A stretch of DNA of 64,000 bases, taken from NCBI RefSeq assembly GCF_023078495.1, contig NZ_CP095742.1, positions 3,224,001-3,288,000 on the forward strand. Direction: 5' to 3'. The stretch comes from Luteibacter aegosomatissinici (lineage in GTDB: Bacteria > Pseudomonadota > Gammaproteobacteria > Xanthomonadales > Rhodanobacteraceae). This document shows, piece by piece, positions 48,416 to 57,263 of the stretch (position 1 is its first letter; each line of letters opens with the position of its first letter). The position numbers and the translations under genes were made by a program. The notes beneath the pieces are model-generated. The model did not search any database, was not told the DNA's origin, and saw only the letters and a program-made list of their open reading frames with translations.

Positions 48416-48477
48416 GTCTTAATGAAGGAAAAACAGGTCCATGATGGTGCAAAACCCAATTTTCCCTGCCGTGGCAG

Positions 48478-48837
48478 TTACATCGTCTGGGTGGGCCGCT
48501 CGGAATTGAGGGTACCGGCCAGCAGGGCCTCGATACGCTGGCGGGCGGCTTCGCTCTCCGGTGACTCGTTAAACTGGATGCCGACACCCGCCGTGCGGTT
48601 GCCCTGGGCCCCCACCGGAGTGATCCAGACGACCTTCCCGGCCACCGAAAGGCGCTCGTTGTCGTCGATAAGGGTGACCAGCAGGGCCACTTCATCCCCC
48701 AGGTTGTAACGCTGGGCCGTGGGGGCGAACAGGCCGCCCGTCTTCAGGAACGGCATGTACGAGATGTACAGGGAATTCACGTCCTTGATTTTCAGCGACA
48801 GGATGCCCTGGCGCGGCGACGGGCTGGTTGCGTTCAT
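48478..48837 (-). CDS. pilZ: PilZ-domain protein, type IV pilus assembly type
   Basis: 119 residues from ATG 48837 (MNATSPSPRQGILSLKIKD). A small PilZ beta-barrel of the kind found next to holB in many gammaproteobacteria. The motif GGLFAPTAQRYNLGDEVALL matches PilZ proper; the RxxxR c-di-GMP motif at the N-terminus is missing, as in canonical pilus-assembly PilZ, which binds PilB/FimX rather than the nucleotide. Last gene of the fab-pab-holB unit, 38 bp after the deacetylase gene. Confidence 0.88.
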   Translation of the reverse strand: MNATSPSPRQGILSLKIKDVNSLYISYMPFLKTGGLFAPTAQRYNLGDEVALLVTLIDDNERLSVAGKVVWITPVGAQGNRTAGVGIQFNESPESEAARQRIEALLAGTLNSERPTQTM

Positions 48838-48875
48838 GGAGGTGCCGGATTCCCTTAGGATGCGCGCCATCCTAG

Positions 48876-49841
48876 CTAGCCCGGCGGCCGCGCCACAAGC
48901 CCGATCGGGTCCGGATCCCGGCAAACCCAGCCGTAGCGGTCGTAGATCCACGGCGTGGCGAGGTCGGCGGTGAGCTTGACGAACGCCGGCCCGGGGACAG
49001 GCGGCAATGCCAACAACCAGTCATCGCCGTCGCGAACGAGCGGCGCCTTTCGCCACGTCCAGTGGCGGGCACCCTGCCCGTCAGCCAGTACGACCCGCAG
49101 CCGGGCACGCGCCCAGGGGCCGGGGTGCCAGGGCAAGCGCAGGGTAGCGCCTACCGGTACCGGCGGGGGCGGCCGGTCGAAGCGCTCAGGCCGCGAGGCG
49201 ATGCCCAGCATGCGCTTGCGGCTGAGCACCATCTGGGTCGCGTGCTCCAGGACGGCGGCCGTCTTGACCCGCTGGCGCTCCGCATCCCCATCGGGAACGA
49301 TCAGCGCCTCGGGCGGGCTGGCCTCGGTGCCGTGCACCATGTACGTGAGTACCTCGGCCGGGATGCCGGTTCCGAGCATCGCCAGTCGTGTGAGCACATG
49401 GGCTGCACCGTGGTCGGGGTGACGGTCGCCAAGGTCGGGGATCACCACCAGGGTCGGCCGCACCTGCGTCAGCACGGCCCGCAACTGGCCAATCGACGAG
49501 TCGTAATGACGCCGCAATTGCGTCGTCACCTGCATGTCGTGCCACCCCATGGCGTGCAACCGGGCAGGCCCCACACCAAGCCGGGCCAGGGCAGCCACCA
49601 CTTCGCGACGACGTCGCCCACCCCAACGCCTGCGCCCGGCCGCCCCAACGATGATCCGCTTCTCCAGCCAGCGCTGGGGCCACGGGTTGTCGTCGCCATC
49701 GGTGAGCAGCACCACATCCACGCTACCGCCCTCCGCCAGGCAGCGCTGGATCAGCATGCCGGTGGCCAGCGATTCGTCATCCGGGTGGGGCGCGACCACC
49801 AGGAGCCGGGTAGACGCATCGATGGCAGGAGCACGAGGCAC
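48876..49841 (-). CDS. PIG-L/LmbE family deacetylase
   Basis: 321 residues. The zinc-site motifs are P19-HPDDES and H141-PDH, as in N-acetylglucosaminyl deacetylases of the LmbE family (MshB, GlcNAc-PI deacetylase). The core spans about 10-230. The C-terminal 100 residues (RPPPPVPVGATLRLPWHPGP onward) form an added beta-rich domain of unknown role. It sits between holB (12 bp) and pilZ, where most relatives have no gene, so it is probably transcribed with them. The substrate is unknown; a glycan or lipid-linked sugar is likely. Confidence 0.87.
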   Translation of the reverse strand: MPRAPAIDASTRLLVVAPHPDDESLATGMLIQRCLAEGGSVDVVLLTDGDDNPWPQRWLEKRIIVGAAGRRRWGGRRRREVVAALARLGVGPARLHAMGWHDMQVTTQLRRHYDSSIGQLRAVLTQVRPTLVVIPDLGDRHPDHGAAHVLTRLAMLGTGIPAEVLTYMVHGTEASPPEALIVPDGDAERQRVKTAAVLEHATQMVLSRKRMLGIASRPERFDRPPPPVPVGATLRLPWHPGPWARARLRVVLADGQGARHWTWRKAPLVRDGDDWLLALPPVPGPAFVKLTADLATPWIYDRYGWVCRDPDPIGLVARPPG

Positions 49842-49853
49842 GTCGTTACCGCC

Positions 49854-50789
49854 TCAACGCCATGCGGCGATCAGCTCGAGCAGCACCAGGTCGGCACGAA
49901 GCGGCCCGCGCAGGGCATCTCGCGCCCGGTTGGCCCGGCCGTACCAGGCATCCAGCGATTCGTCGTCCAGCTGGCTCTCCAACGGCGCGCTTGTGCCAGC
50001 GGCGCGTGCGCGCAATTCATCGGTGGCCGCCTGGGCCGCAAACCACACATAACGCACCGGATCCGCCGCCTGCCATCGCTTCACGACGTCCAGCGGATCG
50101 CCACGCCCAGCCGCGAGGCTCTTCAGATCGTGGCGGACCTCACCACGCTGCTTGAGCGCACCGTCGGCCGCCCACGCACGGGCAAGCCCCGGGTTACCCG
50201 CAGCCGCCTCGAGGGCAGGCGCGGCATCGGCCACGCCCTGCCCGCGCAACCATGCCAGCGCAACGTCACGCGGCGGCACCAGGAAATCGATGCGCTGGCA
50301 TCGGCTACGTATGGTGGCCGGCAAGCGGGCGGGCTCATCAGCCACGAGGATAAGGACGGTTGAGCCGGTCGGCTCTTCCAGCGTCTTCAGCAGCGCATTA
50401 GCGGCTGCCGCGTTCATCGCATCGGCTGGGTCGATGGTCGCGACCTGCCAGCCACCAAACTGGCTGGACATCGCCAGCCGTTGGGACAGCTCGCGAACCT
50501 GGTCCACGACGATCTCACTGCGGGTCGCGCCATCCTTGCGCAGGCCCAACCCGAGCGCGATGACATCAGGATGGGTACCGGCCGCAACCAGCAGGCAACT
50601 GCGGCAGGTATCGCAGGGCACGCCGTCCACGGATTGCTGGCAGAGCAGGCCTTTGACGAACCGCGCCAGGAACTCGCGCTTACCCAGGCCCGCCGGGCCG
50701 GCGAGCAACAGCGCATGTGGGAGCGCGTCGCGCTCGCGCCGCGCCTGCAGGCGCGCCCAGGCATCCGCGTGCCATGGCCAGGTCGTCAC
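49854..50789 (-). CDS. holB: DNA polymerase III subunit delta'
   Basis: 311 residues. Part of the clamp loader that places the beta clamp on DNA. The P-loop-like motif AGPAGLGKREFL (about 30) and the four-cysteine zinc module (LLCQQSVDGVPCDTCRSCLL) are in the first domain; NALLKTLEEPTGSTVLIL is the sensor-1/SRC region. The start codon is GTG 50789, overlapping the tmk stop by 4 bp. Confidence 0.94.
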   Translation of the reverse strand: MTTWPWHADAWARLQARRERDALPHALLLAGPAGLGKREFLARFVKGLLCQQSVDGVPCDTCRSCLLVAAGTHPDVIALGLGLRKDGATRSEIVVDQVRELSQRLAMSSQFGGWQVATIDPADAMNAAAANALLKTLEEPTGSTVLILVADEPARLPATIRSRCQRIDFLVPPRDVALAWLRGQGVADAAPALEAAAGNPGLARAWAADGALKQRGEVRHDLKSLAAGRGDPLDVVKRWQAADPVRYVWFAAQAATDELRARAAGTSAPLESQLDDESLDAWYGRANRARDALRGPLRADLVLLELIAAWR

Positions 50790-51436
50790 GGCGAGACCCC
50801 GGCGACCAGGCCGCTGACACCGGCCACGGCCTGGGCGAGCACCGCATCGGGCGTCGCGCTCGCATCCAGAACGCGGAAGCGCCCCGGATCCCCGACCGCC
50901 CGCTCACGATAGGCCCGGCGGATGCGCTCGAAGAACGCATCGCCCTCCACCTCGATGCGGTCGGCCTCGCCACGCCCAGCGGCACGTGCCCTGCCCTCAC
51001 TCACGGGTAGATCCAGCAGCAACGTGATGTCTGGCCGCAGGCCCAGAGCCGCCCACTGCTCGAGCCCCGAGATACGATCGACAGGCTGGCCACGGCCGCC
51101 GCCCTGGTAGGCATAGCTGGCATCGGTAAAGCGATCGCAGAGTACCCAGCGGCCCGCAGCAAGGGCAGGCTCGATCACCTGCCGTACGAGCTGCGCGCGT
51201 GAGGCAAACATCAGCAGCAGCTCCGCCTCGGCACAGAGCTCATTGTTGGCGGCATCCAGTACCATGCCGCGCACGGCCTCGCCGACGGCGGTACCGCCAG
51301 GCTCGCGCGTAACGACCAGGTCGATATCCTGCGCGCGCAGGTGTGCCTCCAGCCCGCGCAGGAGCGTGCTCTTGCCCGCGCCTTCACCACCCTCAAGGGT
51401 AATAAGCCGTCCGCGCTGTCCGTGGTTCACTGGCAT
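50786..51436 (-). CDS. tmk: thymidylate kinase
   Basis: 216 residues from ATG 51436. It phosphorylates dTMP to dTDP. P-loop LEGGEGAGKSTLLRGLEAHL, the DRF motif CDRFTDASYAYQGGGR and the LID segment (RGEADRIEVEGDAFFERIR) are visible. The start lies inside the last codons of mltG (10-bp overlap). Confidence 0.97.
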   Translation of the reverse strand: MPVNHGQRGRLITLEGGEGAGKSTLLRGLEAHLRAQDIDLVVTREPGGTAVGEAVRGMVLDAANNELCAEAELLLMFASRAQLVRQVIEPALAAGRWVLCDRFTDASYAYQGGGRGQPVDRISGLEQWAALGLRPDITLLLDLPVSEGRARAAGRGEADRIEVEGDAFFERIRRAYRERAVGDPGRFRVLDASATPDAVLAQAVAGVSGLVAGVSP

Positions 51437-52455
51437 CGTTTCAACTGGTAGCAAGCGACCGCCTTGTTATGTTCTTCAAGGGTAGCCGAGAAAACGTGGC
51501 TGCCATCGCCGCGGGCGACGAAGTACAGCTCCTTGCCATCGGCCGGATGCAATGCCGCCTGGATGGCCGCACGCCCCGGTAAGGCGATGGGCGTGGGCGG
51601 AAGGCCGGCACGCGTGTACGTATTGTAGGGGGTGTCGGTGGTCAGGTCGCTCTTGTGGATGTTGCCCGTATACGCCGCGCCCATGCCGTAGATCACCGTG
51701 GGATCGGTTTGCAGCAGGACGTGCTGCTCGAGCCGGCGCACGAACACACCGGCGATGCGCGGCCGCTCATCCGCCCTGCCGGTTTCCTTTTCCACGATGG
51801 ATGCCAGGATCAGGGCCTCGTAAGGGCTGGCCAACGGCAAATCCGGTGCCCGCGCGGGCCACGCGGCATCCAGCGTCTTCACCATGGCCGCATACGAGCG
51901 CTTGAAGATGCTGCTATCGGTATCGCCTTTGACGTAGGCGTAAGTCTCGGGGAGGAAGCGGCCCTCGGGCTGATCGCCCTCGGCCCCGACCTGCTTCATG
52001 ATCGCCGCATCGTCGAGGCCCGCGGTGTCATGGGTGATCGTATCCACGGCCGCCAGCGCACGGCGAAGGTCGGCAAAGGTCCAGCCATCCACGATGGTGA
52101 AATTGCGTTGCATGACCTTGCCGGCCGCCATGTCGCCGATCAGGTCCCGCGGGGTCATGCCGGGGCGCAGCGCGAATTCACCCGCGTGCAGCCGTCCCGA
52201 CGCATGCATTTCCATCGCGAGCACGCGCCAGTAAAGCGGCGAGGCTTTCGTTACGCCGCGATCGCGCAGGTCACGAACGATATCCTTGAACGACGACCCG
52301 CGCGCCACGTCGATGCTCTGGCCCGTCGACGCGACAGCGAGCGGCGCACGTGCGAATCGGGCCCAATCGAACCACAGCCATGCGCCGCCGGCGATCGCGG
52401 CGAGCAGCACCAGCAACAAAACCGCGCGCCACAAGGCGGCGCCACGCACTTTCAT
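51427..52455 (-). CDS. mltG: endolytic murein transglycosylase
   Basis: 342 residues. An inner-membrane lytic transglycosylase that cuts nascent glycan strands, setting their length. One N-terminal membrane helix (AVLLLVLLAAIAGGAWLWF) is followed by a LysM-like subdomain and the YceG catalytic domain with E222 in ILASIVEKETG. The family segments LQTDPTVIYGMG and TPYNTYTRAGLPPTPI are present. Overlaps pabC by 4 bp and tmk by 10 bp. Confidence 0.96.
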   Translation of the reverse strand: MKVRGAALWRAVLLLVLLAAIAGGAWLWFDWARFARAPLAVASTGQSIDVARGSSFKDIVRDLRDRGVTKASPLYWRVLAMEMHASGRLHAGEFALRPGMTPRDLIGDMAAGKVMQRNFTIVDGWTFADLRRALAAVDTITHDTAGLDDAAIMKQVGAEGDQPEGRFLPETYAYVKGDTDSSIFKRSYAAMVKTLDAAWPARAPDLPLASPYEALILASIVEKETGRADERPRIAGVFVRRLEQHVLLQTDPTVIYGMGAAYTGNIHKSDLTTDTPYNTYTRAGLPPTPIALPGRAAIQAALHPADGKELYFVARGDGSHVFSATLEEHNKAVACYQLKRCQ

Positions 52456-53288
52456 CGATCACTATCCTTGGCACGGTACGGTAAGGGCAGGCCCAGGCCC
52501 GCCCAATGCGCCTGGAGGGCGCGCGTGATGGGGCCGGGCTGCCACGTGCGGACCCCAAAGGCCCGGACAGGGAGAATGCCCCGAACCGCCGATGTGAGGA
52601 AGACCTCGTCAGCCCCGAGCACCTGCGCCGGACTCATGCGGGACACGGTGACGGGAGTGCTGGATAGGATTTCCGCGCGCGCCACGCCCGCCACCCCGCA
52701 GCGATCGACCGGCGGCGTGGTGAGTTCGCCATCGAGGACGGCGAAGAGGTTCGCCGCCGTGGCGCACACCAGATGCCCCTCCATGTCACAAAGGAGGCCC
52801 TCGGCCACCGCGGGATCGGACCACTCTGCGCGAGCCAGCACCTGCTCAAGGCGGTTGAGGTGTTTGAGCCCTGCCAGCGCAGGCTGGATGGCGAGCCGCG
52901 TGTCGCACAGGCGCACGGCGATGCCATCGCGCGACGCCCCGGTTTCCAGCGCCAGCGGTGACGCCGCGATGACCAGCGTAGGTCGCTGCACGGAAGGCAA
53001 GGCGTAGCCACGCTCGCCGACACCCCGGGTATAGGTGATGCGCACGACCGCATCGTCCAGGCCAGCACACAGCCTCAGCACCTCGGCATGCACCGCGGCC
53101 AGGTCGGGTGTCGGCATGCGCAGGCGCTCGCAGCCCGTGTCAAGGCGCGCGGCATGGCGTGCCCAAAGGGGGGCGGTGCCGCCAACGACACGAAGTGTTT
53201 CGAACAGGCCATCGCCGTAGTTGAACCCACGATCCGCGGCGAAAATAACGCCGACGTCGCGAAAATCCACCGACAAACGCGTCGTCAT
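52452..53288 (-). CDS. pabC: 4-amino-4-deoxychorismate lyase
   Basis: 278 residues. PLP enzyme of class-IV aminotransferase fold that releases pyruvate to give p-aminobenzoate for folate. FNYGDGLFETLRVVGG and the PLP lysine K142 in GLKHLNRLEQVLAR are conserved; FLTSAVRGILPV is the phosphate-binding loop. The start overlaps the pabB stop by 4 bp. Confidence 0.94.
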   Translation of the reverse strand: MTTRLSVDFRDVGVIFAADRGFNYGDGLFETLRVVGGTAPLWARHAARLDTGCERLRMPTPDLAAVHAEVLRLCAGLDDAVVRITYTRGVGERGYALPSVQRPTLVIAASPLALETGASRDGIAVRLCDTRLAIQPALAGLKHLNRLEQVLARAEWSDPAVAEGLLCDMEGHLVCATAANLFAVLDGELTTPPVDRCGVAGVARAEILSSTPVTVSRMSPAQVLGADEVFLTSAVRGILPVRAFGVRTWQPGPITRALQAHWAGLGLPLPYRAKDSDR

Positions 53289-54631
53289 GCCGCGCCAAAG
53301 ATCCGCAAGAGGCCGCGCGCCTTGGCCCGTGTTTCGTCCAGCTCCTTCCCTGCGATCGAATCCACCACGATGCCTGCGCCTGCACGCAGCGATACCTCAC
53401 AGCCTTCGGCCATCAACGTGCGGATGAGGATATTGAGATCCATGTCGCCGCTATCGTCGATATAGCCAAGCGCGCCGGTGTAGGCGCCGCGCGGCTCCTG
53501 TTCGATGTCGCCAATGATCTGCATGCAACGCACCTTGGGGCAGCCCGTGATGGTGCCCCCAGGGAACGTGGCCGCCACGACCTGGCCCGGCGTGATGCCC
53601 TCGCGGGCGCGTCCGCGCACGTTTGAAACGATGTGGTGTACGTGCGCGTAGCTCTCCACCACCATCAACTCGTCCACCTTCACGCTGCCGGGAACACATA
53701 CGCGCCCCAGGTCATTGCGCTCGAGGTCGATCAGCATGACGTGCTCCGCACGCTCCTTCGGGTGCGCGGTGAGCTCGCGAATACGTGCCGCATCGTCATC
53801 GCCCGGCACCCGTGGCCGGGTCCCGGCGATGGGGCGTGTCTGCAGAAGGCCATCACGGGCCTCGACCAGGCGCTCCGGCGACGAGCTGACGATTGCCCAG
53901 CCAGGCTGCTGGAGCAGGCCGGCAAACGGCGCAGGATTGGCGGCGCGCAAGGCCAGCATAAGCGCCGCCGCGCTTGGCGGCTCGGCAAAATGTGCGCACC
54001 ACCGGCGCGACAGGTTCACCTGGAACGTATCGCCCGCGTGCAGATGCTCGTGGATACGGTGCACGCCATCGAGGAACCGCTGGGGATCGTCTTCCTCGAC
54101 ACGCTCAGGCGCAGCCAGCGCCAGGCTGGGAACGGGCGTCTCCAGATCGGCAGCCAGGGTATCGAGCCAATGCTCGGCACCCTCCTCGGCCATGAGGATC
54201 GTGCGGCCTTCCACATGATCGACGATGGCGGCCGCAGGCGAACGCATGGCATAGGCCACTGGGGCGGCACCGCGTGATGCAGGCAACGCGAGGGAAGGCT
54301 CGACCTGGGCAGCCAGCTCATAGGCGAGGTAGATAACCCAGCCGCCATGGAACGGCAAGCCATCATCCACGCGCGCACGATGATGGCTTGCCCATGCGCG
54401 ATCGAACGCATCAAGAAACGGACCGGCGATAACCTCGCCCTGCCCGTCCCGCACGACGCCCTGCGCATCGAGCGATAACGACGTGGTACTGCCGGCAAAC
54501 AGGATATCGAAGCGCGACTGCGCCGTGCCGGTCACAGCGGAGGCGAGCAGCGCCGGATAGCGATCCGGAAACAGCGCGGCCGGCGCGAGGAGATCGCGCC
54601 GGCCGGCAAGGGTTCGCGTGGTGAAGGCCAC
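53285..54631 (-). CDS. pabB: aminodeoxychorismate synthase component I
   Basis: 448 residues with a GTG start at 54631. A chorismate-binding enzyme making 4-amino-4-deoxychorismate with a glutamine amidotransferase partner (PabA, not in the window). Conserved: HAGDTFQVNLSRRW, the ERAEHVMLIDLERNDLGRV block and GGTITGCPKVRCMQIIGDIE. The active-site motif reads PIAGTRPR rather than the PIKGT of E. coli PabB, so the lysine nucleophile is replaced by alanine as in anthranilate synthase. Context beside pabC still favours folate synthesis. Confidence 0.9.
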   Translation of the reverse strand: MAFTTRTLAGRRDLLAPAALFPDRYPALLASAVTGTAQSRFDILFAGSTTSLSLDAQGVVRDGQGEVIAGPFLDAFDRAWASHHRARVDDGLPFHGGWVIYLAYELAAQVEPSLALPASRGAAPVAYAMRSPAAAIVDHVEGRTILMAEEGAEHWLDTLAADLETPVPSLALAAPERVEEDDPQRFLDGVHRIHEHLHAGDTFQVNLSRRWCAHFAEPPSAAALMLALRAANPAPFAGLLQQPGWAIVSSSPERLVEARDGLLQTRPIAGTRPRVPGDDDAARIRELTAHPKERAEHVMLIDLERNDLGRVCVPGSVKVDELMVVESYAHVHHIVSNVRGRAREGITPGQVVAATFPGGTITGCPKVRCMQIIGDIEQEPRGAYTGALGYIDDSGDMDLNILIRTLMAEGCEVSLRAGAGIVVDSIAGKELDETRAKARGLLRIFGAA

Positions 54632-54638
54632 GCGGCTA

Positions 54639-55937
54639 TCAGACGCGACGGAAGGCGAGCGTGCCGTTGGTGCCGCCGAAACCGAACGAGTTGGAGATGG
54701 CCACGGTCAAGTCGGCCTTCTCCGCCTTGTTCGGCACCAGGTCCATGCCAAGTGCAGCGACTTCCGGATCGACGTTCTCGAGGTTCATCGTCGGCGGGAT
54801 GATCCCGTCACGCAGGGCAAGGATGGTGAAGATCGCTTCCACGCCGCCTGCGGCACCCAGCAGGTGGCCGGTGACCGACTTGGTGGAGCTGACCGCGAAC
54901 TTGCCCTTCTGCGTGGCGTGTTCGCCAAACACATTGCGGATGGCCTTGGCCTCGCCCAGGTCACCCACGGGGGTGGATGTACCGTGCGCGTTGACGTACT
55001 GCACGTCTTCCGCCTTCAGGCCGGCATCGTGCAGCGCGTTGCGCATGGCCAGTTCCGCACCGTCGCCGCTGGGCGCGGTGATGTGGTACGCATCGCCGCT
55101 CATGCCGAAGCCGATGAGCTCGCCCAGGATGGTCGCACCACGTGCCTTGGCGAATTCGTACTCTTCGAGCATGAGCATGCCCGCGCCGTTGGACAGCAGG
55201 AAGCCATCACGGCCGGTGTCCCACGGACGGCTGGCGTGCGTCGGATCGTCGTTGCGGGTGGACATGGCCTTGGCCGAACAGAAGCCGGCCATGGCGGTAG
55301 GCGTGGTAGCAAACTCGGCACCGCCCGCCAGCATCGCGTCGGCATCGCCGTACTGGATGAGGCGCATGGCCATGCCGATATTGTGTGCGGCCGTGGTGCA
55401 AGCGGAAACCAGCGCGATATTCGGGCCTTTCAGGCCGTGGTAGATGGACAGGTTGCCCGCCACCATGTTGATGATGGAACTCGGCACGAAGAACGGCGAC
55501 ACCTTGCGCGGGCCCTTTTCGGCCAGCTCGAGCGCCGTGGCTTCGATCGTGTGCAGGCCGCCGATACCGGCGCCAGCGGCTACGCCAACGCGGCCGGCAT
55601 TCTCATCGGTGATGACGAGGCCGGACTGACGGAACGCATGGGTGCCCGCGACGATGCCGTAATGGATGAACGGATCCATTCGCTTGAAGTCTTTCGCGAT
55701 GGAACGCTTCTCGTCTTCGGGCGCTTCGGTGCCGGCAAAATAGGCTTCAACGGGATCGAAGTCACGCACTTCGCCAGCGATATGCGTGGCGTACTTGGTC
55801 CAGTCCGTACCCTCGATGGGCGTGACCTCGCCGATGCCGCTGTGACCTTCGACGACGTTCTTCCAGGCGGTGGCGATATCGTTACCGACCGGCGAGATAA
55901 TCCCCATGCCGGTCACTACCACACGTCGCTTACTCAT
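54639..55937 (-). CDS. fabF: 3-oxoacyl-[acyl-carrier-protein] synthase II
   Basis: 432 residues. Elongating condensing enzyme of type II fatty acid synthesis. Catalytic C180 (IALVSACTTAAHNIG), the histidines in YVNAHGTSTPVGD and KSVTGHLLGAAGG, and the C-terminal NSFGFGGTNGTLAF are all present. It is about 20 residues longer than E. coli FabF, with the extra length near residues 60-85. It follows acpP after a terminator-like hairpin and lies 7 bp before pabB. Confidence 0.97.
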   Translation of the reverse strand: MSKRRVVVTGMGIISPVGNDIATAWKNVVEGHSGIGEVTPIEGTDWTKYATHIAGEVRDFDPVEAYFAGTEAPEDEKRSIAKDFKRMDPFIHYGIVAGTHAFRQSGLVITDENAGRVGVAAGAGIGGLHTIEATALELAEKGPRKVSPFFVPSSIINMVAGNLSIYHGLKGPNIALVSACTTAAHNIGMAMRLIQYGDADAMLAGGAEFATTPTAMAGFCSAKAMSTRNDDPTHASRPWDTGRDGFLLSNGAGMLMLEEYEFAKARGATILGELIGFGMSGDAYHITAPSGDGAELAMRNALHDAGLKAEDVQYVNAHGTSTPVGDLGEAKAIRNVFGEHATQKGKFAVSSTKSVTGHLLGAAGGVEAIFTILALRDGIIPPTMNLENVDPEVAALGMDLVPNKAEKADLTVAISNSFGFGGTNGTLAFRRV

Positions 55938-56000
55938 GCGTTTCTTCCTTCACTGTGTCCGCGTAAACCATACGCAGGCGCAGGTTACGAATTGCGGAAA

Positions 56001-56025
56001 CGAAAACTGCGCCATGAGGCGCAGC
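56001..56025 (-). terminator. partial terminator between acpP and fabF
   Basis: CTGCGCC-ATGA-GGCGCAG (56007-56024) is a 7-bp stem followed on the minus strand by TTTTCGTTT. It lies about 60 bp after the acpP stop. It would allow far more acpP than fabF mRNA, as is usual for this abundant carrier protein. Confidence 0.75.
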
Positions 56026-56085
56026 TTCCGTGTCGCTCGGAGATCGACGGGAGGCGGCGCCTCCGATCGACAGCCAGCCAACCAA

Positions 56086-56325
56086 TCAAGCCTTGACGTG
56101 GGCCTTGACGTAGTCGACAGCCTGCTGAACCGTCGTGATCTTCTCGGCATCTTCGTCCGGGATCTCGCACTCGAACTCTTCTTCAAGAGCCATCACGAGT
56201 TCGACGGTATCCAGCGAATCGGCGCCCAGATCGTCCACGAACGAGGCGTTCGCGGTGACTTCATCTTCCTTGACGCCCAGCTGTTCGACGACGATCTTCT
56301 TGACGCGTTCTTCGATGGTGCTCAT
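56086..56325 (-). CDS. acpP: acyl carrier protein
   Basis: 79 residues from ATG 56325 ([20 protein letters not shown]). Carries growing acyl chains on a 4'-phosphopantetheine attached to S37 in [20 protein letters not shown]. Strongly acidic four-helix protein of standard size. A GGGAGG ribosome-binding site and a TACAAT box at 56362-56367 suggest its own promoter in addition to read-through from fabG. Confidence 0.98.
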   Translation of the reverse strand: MSTIEERVKKIVVEQLGVKEDEVTANASFVDDLGADSLDTVELVMALEEEFECEIPDEDAEKITTVQQAVDYVKAHVKA

Positions 56326-56411
56326 GTCGCTATAACCTCCCGAGGGAAAAAAATCCGGCGCATTGTAGTGGCTAAGGTCCATACCCGCCAGCACGCACCG
56401 TGACGTGGCTG

Positions 56412-56434
56412 GCGCCCCGGGCGACCCGGGGCGC
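56412..56434. other. GC-rich stem-loop between fabG and acpP
   Basis: GCGCCCCGGG-CGA-CCCGGGGCGC is a perfect 10-bp stem 56 bp after the fabG stop. No T-run follows on the minus strand, so it may be a processing or stability element or a weak terminator ahead of the acpP promoter. Confidence 0.55.
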
Positions 56435-56489
56435 GAAAGGGTGATTGTCTCTCAAAAACGGCCCGCTGGCGACTGCCCGGGCCAACCGG

Positions 56490-57233
56490 TCAGGGCATGT
56501 ACATCCCGCCGTTGACGTGCAGGGTCTCGCCAGTGATGTACTTCGCGGCCGGCGAGGCCAGGAAGGCCACCGCCTCGGCGATATCGCGCCCCTCGCCCAG
56601 GTGCCCGAGGGCAATGCCCGAAAGGAGCGCCTCACGCTGCTCTTCGGGCAGCGCGCGGGTCATGTCGGTATCGATGAAACCGGGCGCCACGACATTCACG
56701 GTGATGCCACGCGAGCCGATCTCGCGGGCCAGCGACTTCGAGAAGGCGATGATGCCGGCCTTGGCGGCGGCGTAGTTCGCCTGCCCCGGGTTGCCGGTGA
56801 CGCCCACGACCGAAGCGATGCTGATGATGCGGCCCTTGCGCGCCTTCATCATGCCGCGCATGACGGCCTTGGAGGTACGGAACACCGAGGTCAGGTTCGT
56901 ATCCATGATCGCGCTCCAGTCATCCTCTTTCATGCGCATGAGGAGCTGGTCGCGTGTAATGCCCGCGTTATTCACCAGGATGCTGATGGCGCCTGACGCC
57001 TTGGCGATCTCATCCACCAACGCCTCAATGGATTCAGGGTTCGTCACATCCAGCACGCGGCCGTGGCCACCGTGTGCGGCGAGCCGCTCACCAATGGCCT
57101 TGGCGCCGTTCTCGCTGGTGGCCGTGCCATAAACAGTGGCACCCATCTCGGCCAGCAAATCCGCAATGGCGGCACCGATGCCGCGGCTGGCGCCGGTGAC
57201 GAGGGCGATCTCGCCCTTCAGGGTATGGGTCAT
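56490..57233 (-). CDS. fabG: 3-oxoacyl-[acyl-carrier-protein] reductase
   Basis: 247 residues. NADPH-dependent short-chain dehydrogenase reducing 3-oxoacyl-ACP. Cofactor motif TGASRGIGAAI near residue 13, NNAG at 88-91 and the catalytic S141-Y154-K158 set (SVVGVTGNPGQANYAAAK). It follows fabD after 30 bp. Confidence 0.98.
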   Translation of the reverse strand: MTHTLKGEIALVTGASRGIGAAIADLLAEMGATVYGTATSENGAKAIGERLAAHGGHGRVLDVTNPESIEALVDEIAKASGAISILVNNAGITRDQLLMRMKEDDWSAIMDTNLTSVFRTSKAVMRGMMKARKGRIISIASVVGVTGNPGQANYAAAKAGIIAFSKSLAREIGSRGITVNVVAPGFIDTDMTRALPEEQREALLSGIALGHLGEGRDIAEAVAFLASPAAKYITGETLHVNGGMYMP

Positions 57234-57263
57234 GTCGTGGGTCCTGCTACAGGGGAAGAGGGA

